From the NCBI GenBank assembly GCA_000437495.1, contig FR897884.1, forward strand, positions 26,878 to 43,144: a stretch of DNA of 16,267 nt. The letters are read 5' to 3'. Made by a program: the position numbers and the translations under genes. Each line of letters starts with the position of its first letter. Position 1 is the stretch's first letter. The notes beneath the pieces are model-generated. The model was not told where the DNA came from. It made no database searches and was given only the letters and a program-made list of their open reading frames with translations. Shown here in pieces: positions 14,701 to 16,267 of this stretch. This stretch comes from Prevotella sp. CAG:485. GTDB lineage: Bacteria; Bacteroidota; Bacteroidia; Bacteroidales; Muribaculaceae.

Positions 14701-15146
14701 TCTTTGCCGACGTGCGCAGCATAGCCAATAACATCTATCTGCAGATTGCACTCATCATGCTTATAGGTCTGTTGGCCAAGAATGCCATCCTCATTGTAGA
14801 GTTCGCTCTGGAACGCCGCCAGGCAGGAATGTCCATTGTCAAAGCTGCCATACAGGGTGCCGTGGCCCGTCTGCGACCCATCCTCATGACCTCGTTGGCA
14901 ATGATTATCGGTCTGCTGCCTATGATGTACGCTCATGGTGCAGGCGCAAACGGCAACCAGGCTCTTGGCACAGGTGCCGTAGGCGGTATGCTCATTGGTA
15001 TGCTGTTCCAGATTTTCATCGTTCCCGCACTCTTCGTGCTCTTCCAGACATTGCAGGAGAAGATTTCACCGCTGAAATTTGATGTTGACCAGCACACCGG
15101 CGACGACATTTCGGCTGAACTTGAGCAATATTCCATAAAGAATTAA
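11751..15146 (+). CDS. RND multidrug efflux pump, inner-membrane subunit (HAE1/AcrB-like) with insertion
   Basis: The 1131-residue proton-driven pump captures substrates from the periplasm or outer leaflet and passes them to the channel. TM1 is about 10-28. The proton-relay residues are present: D405 and D406 in IVVDDAIVV (TM4), K1010 in LLAKNAILIV (TM10), and R1040 and T1047 in ARLRPILMTS, matching AcrB D407, D408, K940, R971 and T978. The porter and docking domains follow TM1 and TM7 as usual, with GMVPDEDTGT (631-640) after TM7. AcrB is 1049 residues; the excess of about 70 lies between TM6 (ending near 497) and the amphipathic helix at 581-595. That segment holds two extra hydrophobic stretches, about 534-554 and 560-577. 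The outer-membrane factor starts 6 nt downstream. Specific drug profile cannot be inferred. Confidence 0.94.
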   Translation: MNVSNFIKRPVLSTVISIFIVIFGILGLVSLPIEQYPDIAPPTIRVSTSYTGANAETVLKSVITPLEEQINGAEGMDYMYSSAANNGSAEITIYFKAGRDPDMAAVDVQNRVAKAAPFLPSEVNQVGVITQKRQSSMLMVINLYSPDNKYTEEFIDNYMSINIVPQIKRINGVGDAMSFGADYSMRIWLKPEIMAQYGLVPTDISAVLAEQNIEAAPGAFGENSNQSFQYTMRFTGRLEDPAQFKNIVVKALPNGQILHLDDVADVELGRLTYGFANTQNGKVSSTAIIFQSAGSNATAVIEDLEKNMKQWSKDLPDGLVLSASLNVNDFLFASIHEVIKTLLEAFVLVFLVVFIFLQDFRSTLIPLISIPVALIGTFFLLYIFGFSLNLLTLSALVLAIAIVVDDAIVVVEAVHAKLDQGYKSARQAAIDAMGEITSALISITLVMMLVFIPVSFMPGTSGVFYRQFGLTMAMAIGLSAINALTLSPALCALFLKPHKTEDGEEEPLKQRLKDAYSAAGSAAVQIAKKRFSFPPAVTGIALLAAVLFLVLGWFTTTPMWKLIISSICALIAVIGIFQRSFINAFNRVFDKVLAGYKKGTNWFVHHKWISMGITAVSIAVLVVLMNITPSGMVPDEDTGTIMAAINMPPGTSLERTQRVMNTIDSLAAQIPAIQERTGITGYSFMGGQGSSYGSFIIKLKPWDDRDPKTESADAVLGQLYMMVGNTVKDGQAFFFKPPMITGYSATNGFEVKLQDKTGGSLDNFFAVYQSFIQALNARPEVASAYSTFNPTFPQYLVEIDVPRVKQAGLTQTAVLQALQGYYGGMYISNFNKFGKLYRVMMQANPEARVNPETLKQIKVRNGNEMAPIDNFVKLTRVYGPDVINRFNMYTAIAVTGNPQVGYSSGDAMKAVEEVAAQTLPTGFGFEYSGLAREEQSSSGGSQTAMVFGLVLLFVYLILCAQYESYSLPWAVILSVPFGLMGTFIFADVRSIANNIYLQIALIMLIGLLAKNAILIVEFALERRQAGMSIVKAAIQGAVARLRPILMTSLAMIIGLLPMMYAHGAGANGNQALGTGAVGGMLIGMLFQIFIVPALFVLFQTLQEKISPLKFDVDQHTGDDISAELEQYSIKN

Positions 15147-15152
15147 ATTACC

Positions 15153-16267
15153 ATGACCAAAACCATGATAAAATATGGTGTTGCAGCTCTGTTGGCATTT
15201 ATGCTGACAGGCTGCGGCATCTACAAAAAGTATGAATTGCCGGCCGAGACGCCGGTAGTGAGCGATTACGCCAAAGCTCTGCAAGAGCAGCAAGACAGCA
15301 CATCGCTCGGCAACCTGAGTTGGCGCGAGGTCTTCACCGACCCGACTTTGCAGCGCTACATACAGACAGCGCTCGACAACAACAAAGACCTTGACAATGC
15401 CCGTCTCAACGTCAACATAGCCAACTCGCAGCTTAAAGGCGCCAAGCTCAGCTATCTGCCTTCGTTAGCCTTTGCCCCCAACGGCGCAGGCTCAAAATAT
15501 GGCAAACAGGATATGGGCTGGTCTTACCAGCTGCCGCTTCAGGCATCGTGGGAGATAGACGTCTTCGGCAAGATTCTGAATCAGAAACGCGCCGCTCAGG
15601 TTGGCGTGGAGATGGCAGAAGATTACCGCCAGGCAACCCAGAGCCAGATAATCTGTGCCGTTGCACGCACTTACTATCAGATTGTTCTTCTGAACCAGCA
15701 GCTCGACCTCACCAAGCGCACGGCTGTGATTTGGGAAGACCAGGTAAGAAGCATGAAGCTGATGAAGCAGGCAGGCATGACCAACGAAGCTGCTGTGGTG
15801 CAGGCTCAGGCCAATCTTCATTCACTGCTGGCTTCCATTCCTGATTTAGAACTGAACATTCATCAGGCACAGAACGCTCTGAGCCTTCTGCTCAACACGT
15901 ATCCTCAGAAATGGGCCGTTACCAACAATCTTGATTTCAAGACTCAGGCACCGACGGAGGGCAACATACCCATCAGCTATCTTGCTGTCCGCCCCGACGT
16001 GAGAGCTGCAGAGCGTAATTTTGCTGCCGCTTACTATGCCACCAATCAGGCTCGTGCCAACTTCTATCCCTCGCTGACCATTTCTGCCAACGGCGGTTTC
16101 ACCAACGCCTTAGGTGCCATGATTTCCAATCCGGGCAAATGGTTTGTGAATCTGGCAGGCTCGCTGGTAGCTCCCATTTTCTCTCGCGGCCGCAACATCG
16201 CTCAGCTTGAAGTTGCCAAAGCTCAGCAACAACAGGCTCTCAATGATTTCCAGTACACAATTCTGAA
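15153..16267 (+). CDS. Outer-membrane efflux lipoprotein (TolC/OprM/NodT type), 3' end cut off
   Basis: The reading frame stays open to the window end (371 codons), so the C-terminus is missing. The protein should form the outer-membrane channel of the efflux complex. A lipoprotein signal peptide ends in LTGC with C21; an in-frame ATG four codons later (15165) is an alternative start with the same lipobox. The mature part begins with YKKYELP and has the first OEP repeat about 50-240: LSWREVFTDP, LQRYIQTALDNN, LPSLAFAPNG, then the strand QLPLQASWEIDVFGK, typical of the family, and long Ala/Gln-rich helices. The second repeat begins near 275 with SYLAVRPDVRAAERN, followed by FYPSLTISANGGF and LAGSLVAPIFSRG. 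It starts 6 nt after the pump stop, so it is cotranscribed and perhaps translationally coupled. Confidence 0.92.
   Translation, partial: MTKTMIKYGVAALLAFMLTGCGIYKKYELPAETPVVSDYAKALQEQQDSTSLGNLSWREVFTDPTLQRYIQTALDNNKDLDNARLNVNIANSQLKGAKLSYLPSLAFAPNGAGSKYGKQDMGWSYQLPLQASWEIDVFGKILNQKRAAQVGVEMAEDYRQATQSQIICAVARTYYQIVLLNQQLDLTKRTAVIWEDQVRSMKLMKQAGMTNEAAVVQAQANLHSLLASIPDLELNIHQAQNALSLLLNTYPQKWAVTNNLDFKTQAPTEGNIPISYLAVRPDVRAAERNFAAAYYATNQARANFYPSLTISANGGFTNALGAMISNPGKWFVNLAGSLVAPIFSRGRNIAQLEVAKAQQQQALNDFQYTIL

Noticed and set aside
1..16267. Defence island, prophage, integrative element or new multi-gene system
   Set aside because: All larger genes belong to known housekeeping, regulatory or efflux families. 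No integrase, transposase, toxin or nuclease cluster and no attachment-site repeats were seen.

Overview
The window looks like a chromosomal segment from a Bacteroidales bacterium with roughly balanced base composition; Muribaculaceae or Prevotellaceae are plausible, but the sequence alone does not settle the family. Three things point to the order. The two best promoters fit the Bacteroidetes pattern (TTTG or TTG, about 20 bp, then TAnnTTTG). Most genes lack Shine-Dalgarno sequences. The RprXY two-component pair, the OadG-type subunit with its long C-terminal extension and the UvrA variant are all typical of the group.

Region 1 (1-2765, + strand) is the end of a sodium-pumping decarboxylase operon: the C-terminus of a carboxyltransferase (mmdA), an OadG-like membrane subunit, a biotin carrier protein and the beta subunit that exports Na+. 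Together they would decarboxylate methylmalonyl-CoA to propionyl-CoA and use the energy to pump sodium, the last part of the succinate-to-propionate route. A hairpin followed by a T-rich stretch closes the operon.

Region 2 (2766-3970) holds a short 15-bp tandem repeat, a small cytosolic protein of unknown function and a DUF805 membrane protein. It ends at a strong hairpin shared with the convergent uvrA gene.

Region 3 (3974-10281, - strand) carries, from right to left, the RprX sensor kinase and RprY response regulator, a PlsC-type acyltransferase and UvrA. A canonical promoter drives rprXY, and an AT-rich hairpin lies after rprY. A second inverted repeat sits between plsC and uvrA.

Region 4 (10282-16267, + strand) is a tripartite RND efflux operon: a periplasmic adaptor lipoprotein, an inner-membrane RND pump and an outer-membrane factor cut off by the window end. 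It is transcribed divergently from rprXY. Its promoter contains a perfect 12-bp palindrome between the -33 and -7 elements, a likely operator.

I see no phage, insertion sequence, CRISPR, tRNA or rRNA, and no convincing new multi-gene system. The points most worth following up are an insertion in the RND pump that seems to add two membrane helices, the regulatory sites in the rprX/efflux divergent region, and several intercistronic hairpins.
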